Source of the DNA: Prochlorococcus marinus str. MIT 0917
Lineage (GTDB): Bacteria; Cyanobacteriota; Cyanobacteriia; PCC-6307; Cyanobiaceae
Direction: 5' to 3'
NCBI RefSeq assembly: GCF_027359575.1
Contig: NZ_CP114784.1
Location: 434,001-498,000 of the forward strand
DNA: 64,000 bases
Each line of letters begins with the position of its first letter. The stretch's first letter is position 1. Below the pieces are notes generated by a model, which saw only the letters and a program-made list of their open reading frames with translations, was not told where the DNA came from and ran no database searches. The position numbers and the translations under genes are program-made. Below, in pieces: positions 42,315 to 51,008 of the stretch.

Positions 42315-42490
42315 ATGCATATTTTCACAACAGGTAATTCCACAGTTCAAATGCAAATACTCCCACTTCTATTGAAATTACTGAAATACATCATGACTTG
42401 CTTAGACTTAAAGGAGGAAGAATCAAAGCCGTTTCAAAAGAACACTTCATGTTATTAAGTGAAAGGGAAATGACATCACTCCAGCTATAG
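42315..42490 (+). pseudogene. Frameshifted small gene
   Basis: MHIFTTGNSTVQ from ATG 42315, then the coding signal jumps frame to NANTPTSIEITEIHHDLLRL and KAVSKEHFMLLSEREMTSL, ending at TAG 42488. One missing base in the caaatgc stretch near 42348 would explain it. Predicted intact length about 58. No relatives seen. Confidence 0.35.
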
Positions 42491-42535
42491 CGTTGGTGAA
42501 TGTGGGAATTAGAATTTTTTTTACAAACAAACGAA

Positions 42536-42670
42536 ATGAAAAGAATAAAGCTCAATCAAGAATCTGAGGAGGTTGGAGAAACTTATAAAGTGATCGCAAT
42601 ATCTTTAACAATTGGACTAAATATAATTATCTTTACTTGGTTCTTTCTCTTTTCAGGGTTGACCAAATAA
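42536..42670 (+). CDS. Small single-pass membrane protein
   Basis: 44 residues: polar start MKRIKLNQESEEVGETYKV and helix IAISLTIGLNIIIFTWFFLF. Function unknown. Confidence 0.5.
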   Translation: MKRIKLNQESEEVGETYKVIAISLTIGLNIIIFTWFFLFSGLTK

Positions 42671-42878
42671 ATCATCGAATAAGCAAAAAGTTCAAATATG
42701 AAGTTAATCAGAGTATCCATAAAGCAAAGGAAGCGTGTTGATAAAATTTAAATCACCCAAAGGATTAGCTTTATATACTTATATAAGTATATTTTTTACA
42801 TCAAAATCACAAACAAACGAATCAAAAGAATATACGCAATTTTTTTTTATAAGGTTCAGTAATAATCCACCAAGAAAA

Positions 42879-43103
42879 ATGCAAGTAGATCTAAATGAAC
42901 TAGTAAATTCATACGAGGTCGTGCCCGTATCTCTTAGTGATCCTTTTAAATCTTTAGTTGCAGAACCATCAACGATGGAAGTACTTAGATTCATACCAAT
43001 TATTGCCTTCATTGCTTTAATAATTACAGCTGTATGGAGACAGGGTATGAAGTTCCCAGTAAAAGCTATTGGAGATTTAAACAAAGATATCAAGCAAGAT
43101 TAA
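42879..43103 (+). CDS. Small membrane-anchored protein
   Basis: 74 residues from ATG 42879: MQVDLNELVNSYEVVPVSLS, DPFKSLVAEPS, helix VLRFIPIIAFIALIITAVW, and a basic tail. Upstream bases in the same frame look non-coding, so this start is preferred. Function unknown. Confidence 0.55.
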   Translation: MQVDLNELVNSYEVVPVSLSDPFKSLVAEPSTMEVLRFIPIIAFIALIITAVWRQGMKFPVKAIGDLNKDIKQD

Positions 43104-43195
43104 ATCAATTAAGGGATTTAAAAGATTTTGTTGTAATTTCTAATGTGTGTAGAATTTATTAAATGAAATTCAGATTATATAACAGCTACTTAAGA

Positions 43196-44146
43196 TTAGA
43201 CATTAGATGAGGAATTAACCAACTCATTCGTCAACTCAATTAATTTTTTAGAAATTCCTATCTCTTTCATTGAGTGTCCTGCACTATCGATTACATAAAG
43301 TTTTGAAGAGGGCAATGATTTTTTCAGATCCCATGCACTTCTCATTGGACAAACCACATCATATCTACCCTGTACAATCGAAACAGGAATATCTTTTAGC
43401 TTAGTGATATTTTTTAAAATATAATTTTCCTCTAAAAAAATGTTATTAACAAAATAATGACATTCTATACGCGCAAAAGAATCTGAGAAATTATCATTTG
43501 CCGCTTTTTTAATGGATAATTCCTTTGGCATGAGAAAGCTAGTTGACATTTCCCATCGCGTCCAAGCATGCGCCGCTTTGGCTCTCTCAGACCTATCTTG
43601 ACTGGTTAATCTCTTATGGAAAGCATTAATCAAATCGCCTCTCTCATTATGGGGAATAACAGACTTATAAAGATCAAATTCTTCAGGGAAAATCTCACTT
43701 GCACCTTTTTGATAGAACCAACTTAATTCGGTTTTTCTGCACAAAAATATACCCCTAAGAGTAAGACTTAAAACTTTTTCCGTGTGTTGAATAGCATAAA
43801 TCAAGCTTAATGTTGAGCCCCATGACCCCCCAAAGACGTGCCATGATTCAATTTTCAAGAGCTGTCTTAATTTTTCAATATCTTCAATTAAATGATGTGT
43901 CGAGTTTTCTTTTAACTCAGAATGAGGAGAAGATCTACCACATCCTCTTTGATCAAATTGAACAATATTGAATTTTTTTGGGTCAAAATATCTTCTATAG
44001 GAAGGACTACTCCCACCCCCGGGGCCGCCATGAACAATCAAAACAGAGGATCCATTTGGATTGCCGCTTCTTTCCCAGTAGATTGAGTGTAGAGAGCTCA
44101 CTTTTAAAATCCCTACTTCCTTAGGTTCTATTTCTGGAAATAACAT
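43196..44146 (-). CDS. pip: Proline iminopeptidase (peptidase family S33)
   Basis: 316 residues. SVLIVHGGPGGGSSPSYRRYFDP is the oxyanion-hole motif, DQRGCGRSSPH the next block, FGGSWGSTLSL carries the nucleophile Ser (GGSWG), GRYDVVCP the Asp, and DSAGHSMKE the His. It is full length for prolyl iminopeptidases, which remove N-terminal proline from peptides in the cytosol. No operon partner. Confidence 0.93.
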   Translation of the reverse strand: MLFPEIEPKEVGILKVSSLHSIYWERSGNPNGSSVLIVHGGPGGGSSPSYRRYFDPKKFNIVQFDQRGCGRSSPHSELKENSTHHLIEDIEKLRQLLKIESWHVFGGSWGSTLSLIYAIQHTEKVLSLTLRGIFLCRKTELSWFYQKGASEIFPEEFDLYKSVIPHNERGDLINAFHKRLTSQDRSERAKAAHAWTRWEMSTSFLMPKELSIKKAANDNFSDSFARIECHYFVNNIFLEENYILKNITKLKDIPVSIVQGRYDVVCPMRSAWDLKKSLPSSKLYVIDSAGHSMKEIGISKKLIELTNELVNSSSNV

Positions 44147-44246
44147 TTTTAATTAAATTTTCGTCTTTTGTTTTTGAGACATTTCATTCAACTCAAGCAT
44201 ACATAACAAATTTAGCTATAAAGGATAATTAAAAAGGAATTGATCA

Positions 44247-44468
44247 ATGCCTAAAAAAAATTGGCTCAAAAGCTTTCGGTTTAATATTCATGCACCTGGA
44301 ACAGGTTTTGCCTTAATGATCTTGGCTTTAACTCAAGTACCAGTGGGAATAAAAAATGCAGCTGAAGTTGTTTGTATTGGTCAAACTTCAAATAAGATTT
44401 GGAAATCAGAAAAGAATCATTCGGATGCAAATATGCTTGCCGTTCAAAGATGCAATGGAAGAAATTAA
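44247..44468 (+). CDS. Small protein with VVCIGQ / RCNGR motif
   Basis: 73 residues: basic start, weak hydrophobic helix (GFALMILALTQVPVGI), then VVCIGQTSNK and MLAVQRCNGRN. The Cys-containing tail aligns with the gene at 13893 (TICVEQES, AVRKCNGR). Function unknown. Confidence 0.6.
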   Translation: MPKKNWLKSFRFNIHAPGTGFALMILALTQVPVGIKNAAEVVCIGQTSNKIWKSEKNHSDANMLAVQRCNGRN

Positions 44469-44587
44469 CTGGAATCATGTGTTCGTCTTCAAGCAAAAAT
44501 ATGATAAAAACCAAAAAATGTAACGTTTGCCTAGAACTTAATTTTTAACACGATAAAAAGTGAATATTTGATACTTCTTCATTTTTT

Positions 44588-44905
44588 ATGACTTCAGCGC
44601 TAAAAATAATCGATCAAGAATTAGCTCAGTTTGGGTGGGTTGAGTCAATAGCAACTAATTCAATAAGTGATTTCAAGTCACCCAAGATAGATGTTGAAGA
44701 ACAATCAACTAATCAAAACGAATCTGATCTCATAGACACATTCATATGTCATTTGATCTTCTATGTGGTTTTTTGCTATTCCCTATTTCTATATATTTTT
44801 TTCGATCTAGGTTTTGGATCCTTTTTAAAAAATATAGTAAATAAATTTTTCAAACTCCAAAATAAATTTGAGCCACCTTCCTTTATCAGTGCTAATTCCA
44901 ATTAA
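44588..44905 (+). CDS. Membrane protein of unknown function
   Basis: 105 residues: acidic N-terminal part (FKSPKIDVEEQSTNQNESD), one strong membrane segment (FYVVFCYSLFLYIFFDLGF) and a basic end. Function unknown. Confidence 0.5.
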   Translation: MTSALKIIDQELAQFGWVESIATNSISDFKSPKIDVEEQSTNQNESDLIDTFICHLIFYVVFCYSLFLYIFFDLGFGSFLKNIVNKFFKLQNKFEPPSFISANSN

Positions 44906-45002
44906 TACAGAGTAAGTTTGTCCTTAAAGAAATTTTTTGGGTATTCCTTACTATCGCACTAACTAAAAAAATGTATTTATATAGGAAGGAAGTAATTCAC
45001 TA

Positions 45003-45032
45003 ACGGTCTGAGTCTGCACAGACCGTTTTTTA
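45003..45032 (+). terminator. Rho-independent terminator
   Basis: acggtctg ... cagaccgt then TTTTTT. It lies about 100 bases beyond the 44588 gene; it may end that transcript or a separate short RNA. Confidence 0.65.
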
Positions 45033-45379
45033 TTATAACTGCAAAATTTCTCACAAATATCAAACTATTTATATGGAATTGAAGTTTGTCAATTCAACGA
45101 TAAGCCCGAAGGACTAGCATCATAATATCTTTCTTTTCCTGACTGATAATTTCCACAGATAACGAGTCAAAGAGTTTTATAAAAACAAATTCGTTTCTTA
45201 AGAAATAATTTAAATATATATAATTCTTGATATAGATTAGCCAAAGAGGGTAATGCATCTTTAAACCTCACGCATTACAAGATTTGAGAAATCAAAAATC
45301 AATAATAATAAAATAGAGTTAAAATCTTTTATTATTATTATCTTTTATTTACATCTTCAAAAAGATCTTCTTAAATTGA
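45033..45379. other. Intergenic, one hairpin
   Basis: Holds gtaatgc ... gcattac (about 45249-45280) without a clear T run. No coding frame. Confidence 0.35.
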
Positions 45380-45775
45380 CTAATTATATTGTTTTTCTTC
45401 AACAAGATAAGAATTATACTTTTCGTTTATTTTTCTTTTAATCTCAGCTCTTTTGTCATTTACTTTGTAGACAGATCGAGCCAATTCAATAAACTCTAAG
45501 TCAAATTCTTGATTACGTTCTTTGATCCTAATTTCATCTTCTATTCCCCATAGACGATGATTAATTTCTTTAAGAGACTGAAATAGATTTAAATCAACTT
45601 CTAGATTTTGATCGTTTAAGACCTTTTGGAGAAATTGATGTTCTTTAATTACATTTTCCAGTTTTTGATTGGTCATATGTTCTCTCTTAATCTCCAGAAT
45701 TGTGATTTTATCTAATAGTTCCCCAAGAGATATTGGAGAAAGAATATGAGAAGCGAAGTTACTTTGTTTATTCAT
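45380..45775 (-). CDS. DUF6165-family protein
   Basis: 131 residues. ISLGELLDKITILEIKREHM at the start, RLWGIEDEIRIKE in the middle and FIELARSVYKVNDKRAEIKR at the end are the DUF6165 landmarks. The family is helical and often next to glycosyltransferase and TPR genes, as here. Four bases from the end of the upstream TPR gene, so cotranscribed. Confidence 0.8.
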   Translation of the reverse strand: MNKQSNFASHILSPISLGELLDKITILEIKREHMTNQKLENVIKEHQFLQKVLNDQNLEVDLNLFQSLKEINHRLWGIEDEIRIKERNQEFDLEFIELARSVYKVNDKRAEIKRKINEKYNSYLVEEKQYN

Positions 45776-45779
45776 AACT

Positions 45780-47480
45780 TTATTCTAGTTCTGTAGATAG
45801 CTTACTAGAAACTCTTTTCATCACTTCATCCCAATCATGCCTTTGATTTTGTCGAAATATTCTCATTGACGGATACCAAGGAGTTTTCTCTCCATTAAGG
45901 CCCCAAGTCCAAAAAGGTATATCTCTTAACAACAACCACACTTTTTTTCCAATTCCACCAGCCAAATGAGCAATGGACGTATCACAAGTTATTACCAAAT
46001 CACAATTCTGAATAATTGCTGAATCCTCTAAGAAATCCATTGTTTTATCAATTAAAGGTTGGCAATCAACAAATTTATTTTTAAAAGAGCAAGTCTCGAA
46101 TTGCTGGGAACCATATCCCTTTTGCAGAGATAAGAATTTAAAATCATGATTTCTAACAAGAGTAGAGAAAGTTTCTAGAGGTAATGATCTTCCTATGTAT
46201 GAATAATTTTCAGTAGTTGGATTCCCTTGCCAATTAATACCAATAATTGGTCTTATTTCATTAGATAATTTTTCCCTCCATTTCTTTATCAATTCATCAT
46301 TCGAAAAAATATATGGTTCTGTGATGATTGGATTATTTTCTCTAACTTTTAAATATTTAGGCAATGATAATAGTGAAATCCATTGCCTATCTGAAATTTT
46401 ATTAGATTGTTCTGGAGTTAATGGATTAGAATCAATAGATGATGACTGGATTAATGAATGTAATTTTTCTTGCGCACAAAATGTGACTTCTATACCTGTT
46501 TTTTTAAGGTAAGGGATATACCTCATATATTGAATAGTATCACCTAAACCTTGTTCACAAATAACTAAAAGTTTGTCAATTCCTTTTAAATCTTTATTTT
46601 CAATTCTTTTTACTGCTGGATTACCATGAAGTTCTGGCGGGCTATTTTTTTTAAATCTTAATTCGTAATTATTAAACCCTGATTTATAGTCACCTTTTAA
46701 AAGTTCGATTAATGAAAGATTAAAATAAGCATTGAAATAGTCCGGTTTTAGCGAAATCGCTTTTCGCGCTGAAATTTCAGCTTCATCAATTCTGCCAAGC
46801 TGTTTGAGTATATTGCTTAGATTTAAATGAGGACCGGGGTCATTGGGAACAAGTTCAATAGCTTTTCTAGTTACTGATTCTGCCGCCCGCAAATCATCTA
46901 GACAAAGCAATACTCCGCCTAAATTAATCAGAGCATCTGCATAATCAGGCTGAAGTTTAAGAGCTAAACGTAGTGAAATTTCAGCAGCTTTTAATTGATC
47001 TGAGTCTTTCAATATTAGCCCCAAAATGTTATGAATTTCTTTATTATTTGGTTGTAGCTTAATGGCATTTTTTAGAGATATTTCAGCTTCTTCTAATTTA
47101 GAAAGATCTCTCAGTACTATTCCCAGATTAGAATGAGTTTCAACTAAGTTTGGATTTATTTTAATAGATTTACGAAGAAGATGTTCTGCCTTTGCTAAAT
47201 TACCTAGATCTTTCAATATAATTGCATAATTAGAGAAAACTCTTGGATCAGAAAAACCTTGATCAATAAAGTATTGATAATACTTTATTGCTTCTTTTAT
47301 ATTAGCTTCAGCATGAAACTTAAATGCTTGTGAAATAATCTTCTCTTTTGAGAGCTTAGAAAACGAATTAGTATAAATAGTTATATTACCTGAAATCCTA
47401 TCCAAAGAAAATGGTACAGGATAGGTAGTGATAGTATCGATTTGTTTAGTAGATGAAACCTTTTTAGCAAAACCATCCAT
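45780..47480 (-). CDS. TPR protein with GT9-like glycosyltransferase domain
   Basis: 566 residues. Residues ~45-270 are about six TPR units of the form AEISLKNAIKLQPNN. Residues ~290-560 look like a heptosyltransferase-type (GT9-like) domain: LLVICEQGLGDTIQYMRYIP and VITCDTSIAHLAGGIGKKVW. Probably glycosylates a cell-surface target. The N-terminal ~150 residues are homologous to the next gene upstream (47528), which carries a different catalytic domain. Confidence 0.82.
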   Translation of the reverse strand: MDGFAKKVSSTKQIDTITTYPVPFSLDRISGNITIYTNSFSKLSKEKIISQAFKFHAEANIKEAIKYYQYFIDQGFSDPRVFSNYAIILKDLGNLAKAEHLLRKSIKINPNLVETHSNLGIVLRDLSKLEEAEISLKNAIKLQPNNKEIHNILGLILKDSDQLKAAEISLRLALKLQPDYADALINLGGVLLCLDDLRAAESVTRKAIELVPNDPGPHLNLSNILKQLGRIDEAEISARKAISLKPDYFNAYFNLSLIELLKGDYKSGFNNYELRFKKNSPPELHGNPAVKRIENKDLKGIDKLLVICEQGLGDTIQYMRYIPYLKKTGIEVTFCAQEKLHSLIQSSSIDSNPLTPEQSNKISDRQWISLLSLPKYLKVRENNPIITEPYIFSNDELIKKWREKLSNEIRPIIGINWQGNPTTENYSYIGRSLPLETFSTLVRNHDFKFLSLQKGYGSQQFETCSFKNKFVDCQPLIDKTMDFLEDSAIIQNCDLVITCDTSIAHLAGGIGKKVWLLLRDIPFWTWGLNGEKTPWYPSMRIFRQNQRHDWDEVMKRVSSKLSTELE

Positions 47481-47527
47481 CTTTTAATTATAGAGAAAGC
47501 AAAGATTAAATTCAGTATAATTTAGAT

Positions 47528-48745
47528 TTATTCATCTAAAACATACCAATCATCAACTTTTGAAATCAATTTGAGTTTTCGTTTATATCCATTATTAATC
47601 AAAAGATTATAGATTTTCTCACGGATATTAGTAAAGTTGTGTTCACATGTAATAACCTTAAATTTATATTTACTAAAATCAAAAGACTTTAATATCTCAA
47701 ATTCACTCCCTTCTGTATCTATAGATAAATAATCTATAGATTTAGGAGCATTATATTTATCTAATAAATCTAACAGTGAAATTGTAGGTACTTTATACCT
47801 ATTACCATTAGTTCTATAACATTTAGAGTTGTCTAAATCAGAGAAGGAATTTATTGTTGAGAGTTGTTTATAGTCCTCAGTCTCATTAAACAAAATATGC
47901 TCATCGGAATCTTTCCATAAACATTTCTTTTCTATTATGGCCGAACGCATTTTTATTAATTTATCATGCCAGTATATTGCTGGCTCAGCAAGAATACCAT
48001 CCCAACCAAAAGATTTTTCTAACAAATATGAATTAGAGCTAATCACTCCATCACAAGCTCCAAATTCCACGAAAAACCCTTTTTTCTTAAAATTCAACTC
48101 ACTTAAGACAAATAAATCTTGTCTAAATTGTGATTTTGATAAAGTTAAATATTTTAAACAAAGATTTTTAGATTTATTACTAATATTATTTATAAAATCA
48201 ATATTAATTCCTATATTTTTCTGTAATTCAGACTCTTCTAACATACCAAGATCTTTAAGTATAAGTGCCAAGTTAGTATGTGCACCAGCGAAATCAGGAT
48301 TAATTTTTATAGCTTGTCGAGTAAATTCTTCTGCTTCATTTAATTCACCAAGACTTCTTAGTATTGTTCCCAAATTAGAGTAGGCTTCTACAAAATAAGG
48401 ATTTAATTTAATCGAATTACGTAGAAAATCCTCTGCTTCTTCTAATCGACCTTGATCTTTCAATATCATTCCATAATTAGAGAAAACTATTGCATCAGTG
48501 AAACCCTGGTCCAAGAAATATTTATAGTATTTTACTGCTTCTTTAGTATTGCCTTGCGAATGAAATTTAAAAGCTTGGGAAATAATTTCCTTTTTAGACA
48601 TTCTATTATGTATATTAGTATTAATAGTAAAATTTTGCTTCACTTCCCTAAATGGAACGGGTACTGGATTAACTTCAAATCTATTATATTTTCTCTTGTT
48701 ATCCTCTTCCTTGCCACTATCCATAGTTCCTGAAATTAATTCCAT
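47528..48745 (-). CDS. TPR protein with FkbM methyltransferase domain
   Basis: 405 residues. Residues ~45-180 are three to four TPR units; residues ~215-400 hold the FkbM block: KKGFFVEFGACDGVISSNSY, IDYLSIDTEGSEFEILKSF and a C-terminal VDDWYVL. FkbM enzymes methylate sugars or other acceptors using SAM. It is followed 47 bases later by the TPR-glycosyltransferase gene, suggesting joint decoration of a surface glycan. Confidence 0.85.
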   Translation of the reverse strand: MELISGTMDSGKEEDNKRKYNRFEVNPVPVPFREVKQNFTINTNIHNRMSKKEIISQAFKFHSQGNTKEAVKYYKYFLDQGFTDAIVFSNYGMILKDQGRLEEAEDFLRNSIKLNPYFVEAYSNLGTILRSLGELNEAEEFTRQAIKINPDFAGAHTNLALILKDLGMLEESELQKNIGINIDFINNISNKSKNLCLKYLTLSKSQFRQDLFVLSELNFKKKGFFVEFGACDGVISSNSYLLEKSFGWDGILAEPAIYWHDKLIKMRSAIIEKKCLWKDSDEHILFNETEDYKQLSTINSFSDLDNSKCYRTNGNRYKVPTISLLDLLDKYNAPKSIDYLSIDTEGSEFEILKSFDFSKYKFKVITCEHNFTNIREKIYNLLINNGYKRKLKLISKVDDWYVLDE

Positions 48746-49531
48746 CTAATCATAACTTTATTTGCATAAATAGCAAAACATACTATAAGTATATAGAAGA
48801 CTTTATTATAAATGAATGATCAATTAAGAATTCTACAGCTAGTTAAATATCAAATCGTACTGTAGCTAGAATATAAAAAAGAATATGCTCCAGTAGAAGT
48901 TATTTTTTTAATGAATGTAGACTTCGGAAGATCATTAGGGCTAAATGCAATAATATTTTATGTCACTAGCTTATAATTATTTATGCAATAGCTATAATAG
49001 TTTCTTATGAAATTCTTTAACCATATGAAAAATTATTTTTGAATAAAAAAGATAGCAACTTATTATTATTTATTAAAAAGAAGTGGATATAGTTTGTCTT
49101 TTTTGCAATAAGCATAAAAAAACCTTTAATATTAATTGATGATTTTAGAGTCTCTAACGTGGCACCAAAAGAATCTGAAGTTATATATCAAGTATGTTTG
49201 AAAATCATCTTTTTATGTGATAAGAGGTCATGAATAGAACCTTTTCATCTATTGTGATTAGTAAATAGAACTAAAAGGTTTTATAAGCGCTCATTTCTTC
49301 ATTTTTCATTACAACACAACCATCCACGATAAATAAATCAGCTTATTTTTTGAATAGACAATAACCACATACTATTGATATTTAACATAGTAAATTTATA
49401 AAAAGAGGAACTAGTCATATAATTAATTTTTAATTCGTTAATCAACTCTAGTTAATTTTACTTGAGTAAAAGCCGAGGTGTATAAATAAAGCAAAATCGA
49501 TTAGAACATCTATATACCGACATGGAGGGTT
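48746..49531. other. Long intergenic stretch, nothing recognised
   Basis: About 790 very AT-rich bases with only frames under 25 codons. The last ~100 bases probably contain the promoter of the mini-CP12 gene. Confidence 0.4.
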
Positions 49532-49696
49532 ATGAAACTAAGAGCTCCTTTCAACATGATCAAAAATGCCCTAAGTGATATTCGAACAATGCATGACTTC
49601 TCTTACACCGTTCCCAATGAAACTAGAGATGAGTTTTGGGACAAAGAATGTAGTAATCATCCAACAGCATCTACATGCAAAGATTACGAGGGATAA
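49532..49696 (+). CDS. Mini CP12-like protein (copy 3)
   Basis: 54 residues. TRDEFWDKECSNHPTASTCK ends DYEG. C-x8-C with Pro inside, plus K-D-Y-E after the second Cys, is the closest of the three to classic CP12 (xCRxYED). Preceded by GGAGGGTT, a good ribosome binding site. The N-terminal half differs from copies 1 and 2. Confidence 0.65.
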   Translation: MKLRAPFNMIKNALSDIRTMHDFSYTVPNETRDEFWDKECSNHPTASTCKDYEG

Positions 49697-49754
49697 CGAT
49701 AATAAACTTTTTAAGAGTTAACAACTGTCTAATCCAAGCAAGAATAATCTAAGC

Positions 49755-49780
49755 AAAAAAATATCCCTGGCTAGCAGGGA
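49755..49780 (-). terminator. Terminator of the second riboswitch-DUF4278 unit
   Basis: tccctg-gctag-caggga; on the minus strand followed by a T7 run. It lies 22 bases past the stop of the DUF4278 gene. Confidence 0.7.
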
Positions 49781-49801
49781 CTTATAAAAAGAGTTTTCAA
49801 A

Positions 49802-49978
49802 CTAATGCTGATAGCGATGACCACGATAAGCCATTTGCGTATTTAGCTCAGACTTAGCATCGCTTCTGCATGTGTTGTAGTGATTACGCCTGTAAGTCAG
49901 CTCAACACAATCTTTTGGCGCTTTTTGCTCTTTGTGTTGGACATAGTTATGTCCACGATAAAGAAGAGTTGTCATCAT
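49802..49978 (-). CDS. DUF4278 small protein (copy 2)
   Basis: 58 residues. TLLYRGHNY, VELTYRRNHY and MAYRGHRY are the three DUF4278-type repeats, and VQHKEQKAPKDCVEL matches LQHKEATPKKVVEL in copy 1. Two adjacent ATGs could serve as start. The gene is behind a pseudoknot leader and an NtcA consensus. A PirA-like or glutamine-synthetase-inhibitor-like role in nitrogen control is inferred from context. Confidence 0.8.
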   Translation of the reverse strand: MMTTLLYRGHNYVQHKEQKAPKDCVELTYRRNHYNTCRSDAKSELNTQMAYRGHRYQH

Positions 49979-49994
49979 CCATACTCCGAATGTT

Positions 49995-50056
49995 GATTCA
50001 AGTCCCCGTTCCTTGGCTTGAATCGAAATGCGGCTCGCAATGTAGCGAGTTGAACG
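49995..50056 (-). promoter_or_regulatory. Glutamine-II / Downstream-peptide-like riboswitch (copy 2)
   Basis: Minus-strand order: CGTTC (50056-50052), hairpin CTCGC-TACATT-GCGAG, then GATTCAAG (50024-50017), GGAACGGGG (50012-50004), CTTGAATC (50002-49995). The 8-base stem GATTCAAG/CTTGAATC encloses GAACG, which can pair back to CGTTC, an H-type pseudoknot. Same order as copy 1 with different stem sequences, i.e. covariation. Confidence 0.7.
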
Positions 50057-50061
50057 TTTTG

Positions 50062-50075
50062 GTAGTGGTTGCTAC
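50062..50075 (-). promoter_or_regulatory. NtcA consensus site
   Basis: GTA-GCAACCAC-TAC on the minus strand is an exact GTA-N8-TAC, five bases before CGTTC of the leader. A TAATGT box lies just upstream, so binding would overlap the transcription start, the arrangement of NtcA-repressed genes. Confidence 0.5.
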
Positions 50076-50221
50076 AAAAAACATTATGTAATTAAATACA
50101 GGCACATGTAGTTCATCTCGATACAAAACCATCTGGTGGTATATACTCAAATTTCTAAATCATTTTTTCGTACATATCAAACTGAATAAGAATTCAGCTA
50201 AAAATATTTTGTTAATAAGCA

Positions 50222-50485
50222 TTAATAAGTCACCCATAAAGGTTTCTTAGAAACTTCCCATTCTGCTTCCACCGAGCACAACCATAAGACTCTTGCTGTT
50301 TCATAAGTTAACTTCTCACTTTCACACAACTGAACATTGGGAGTAATGCCGTGAAGGAATCTGTTCCTGCAGCAAGCGTAGTGAATCCTTATATATTTAG
50401 TGCCGTCTTCGTCAGGGTGTTTATCTTTAAAAAACCTCATTGCCCAGACTCGATCTTTTTTTACTAGCCAACTTTCATTTTGCAT
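50222..50485 (-). CDS. DUF1651-like protein (copy 2, divergent)
   Basis: 87 residues. ESWLVKKDRVWAMRFFKDKH corresponds to DGWIMEVNGLWVLRFRYD of 41208; a Cys pair and a helix TYETARVLWLCSVEAEWEV follow. Two bases downstream of the 50488 gene, so an operon. Function unknown. Confidence 0.6.
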   Translation of the reverse strand: MQNESWLVKKDRVWAMRFFKDKHPDEDGTKYIRIHYACCRNRFLHGITPNVQLCESEKLTYETARVLWLCSVEAEWEVSKKPLWVTY

Positions 50486-50487
50486 TT

Positions 50488-50703
50488 TCAGTAGGAGCTT
50501 GGATTATCTCTTTTATGCTGCCGTGCCTTTGAATGACAACTATCTGAAGACCAACGATTTTTAACAACTTCAAGGAAATCACATATGAATTCATCTGGGC
50601 AATCAAGTTCATCCTGCAATTCAGCTAATTCATCAATAAAGAATTCGAATGATCTACTTATTAAACCTGACTTTTGCTTTTGGGACGGAATCCATTTTTC
50701 CAT
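50488..50703 (-). CDS. W-x-P / CP-x2-FI family (copy B)
   Basis: 71 residues. MEKWIPSQKQKSGLISRSFE, FFIDELAELQDELDCPDEFI align with 12332. A basic, Ser/His-rich end is unique to this copy. In operon with the DUF1651-like gene. Function unknown. Confidence 0.65.
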   Translation of the reverse strand: MEKWIPSQKQKSGLISRSFEFFIDELAELQDELDCPDEFICDFLEVVKNRWSSDSCHSKARQHKRDNPSSY

Positions 50704-50733
50704 AACTACTAAAAAAATCAGTAAAAGTAGTAA

Positions 50734-50844
50734 TTAAACTATTACTGCGGTACCTATTTGGTAAATACCTGCTATTAAAAGCAAAACAGGAAGGTTTATT
50801 AGGACTAAAAGCTTAGCGGCAATAATTTTATTAATTGCTGTCAT
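50734..50844 (-). CDS. 36-residue membrane peptide
   Basis: MTAINKIIAAKLLVLINLPV and LLLIAGIYQIGTAVIV: one hydrophobic helix after a basic start. 30 bases upstream of 50488 on the same strand. Function unknown. Confidence 0.4.
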   Translation of the reverse strand: MTAINKIIAAKLLVLINLPVLLLIAGIYQIGTAVIV

Positions 50845-51008
50845 TGCTAAATGTTTTTAAAATTTGAACCAATACCAAGAACATAACCAGTAATTATCTA
50901 TTTCTAAAGGTCGGTTCAGGTAGGGCTAACCAGTTCGGGTAAAAAAGAGGAAATCCCTCCAAAAACTTGAATTAATTCTGGATAGAGTTGGAAATTTGGA
51001 GACGATCT

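Noticed and set aside
42779-43093. 104-codon minus-strand frame
   Set aside because: Overlaps the plus-strand membrane gene at 42879, whose layout (polar start, helix, basic tail) is more protein-like.
47937-48733. Two plus-strand frames
   Set aside because: Antisense shadows of the TPR-FkbM gene.
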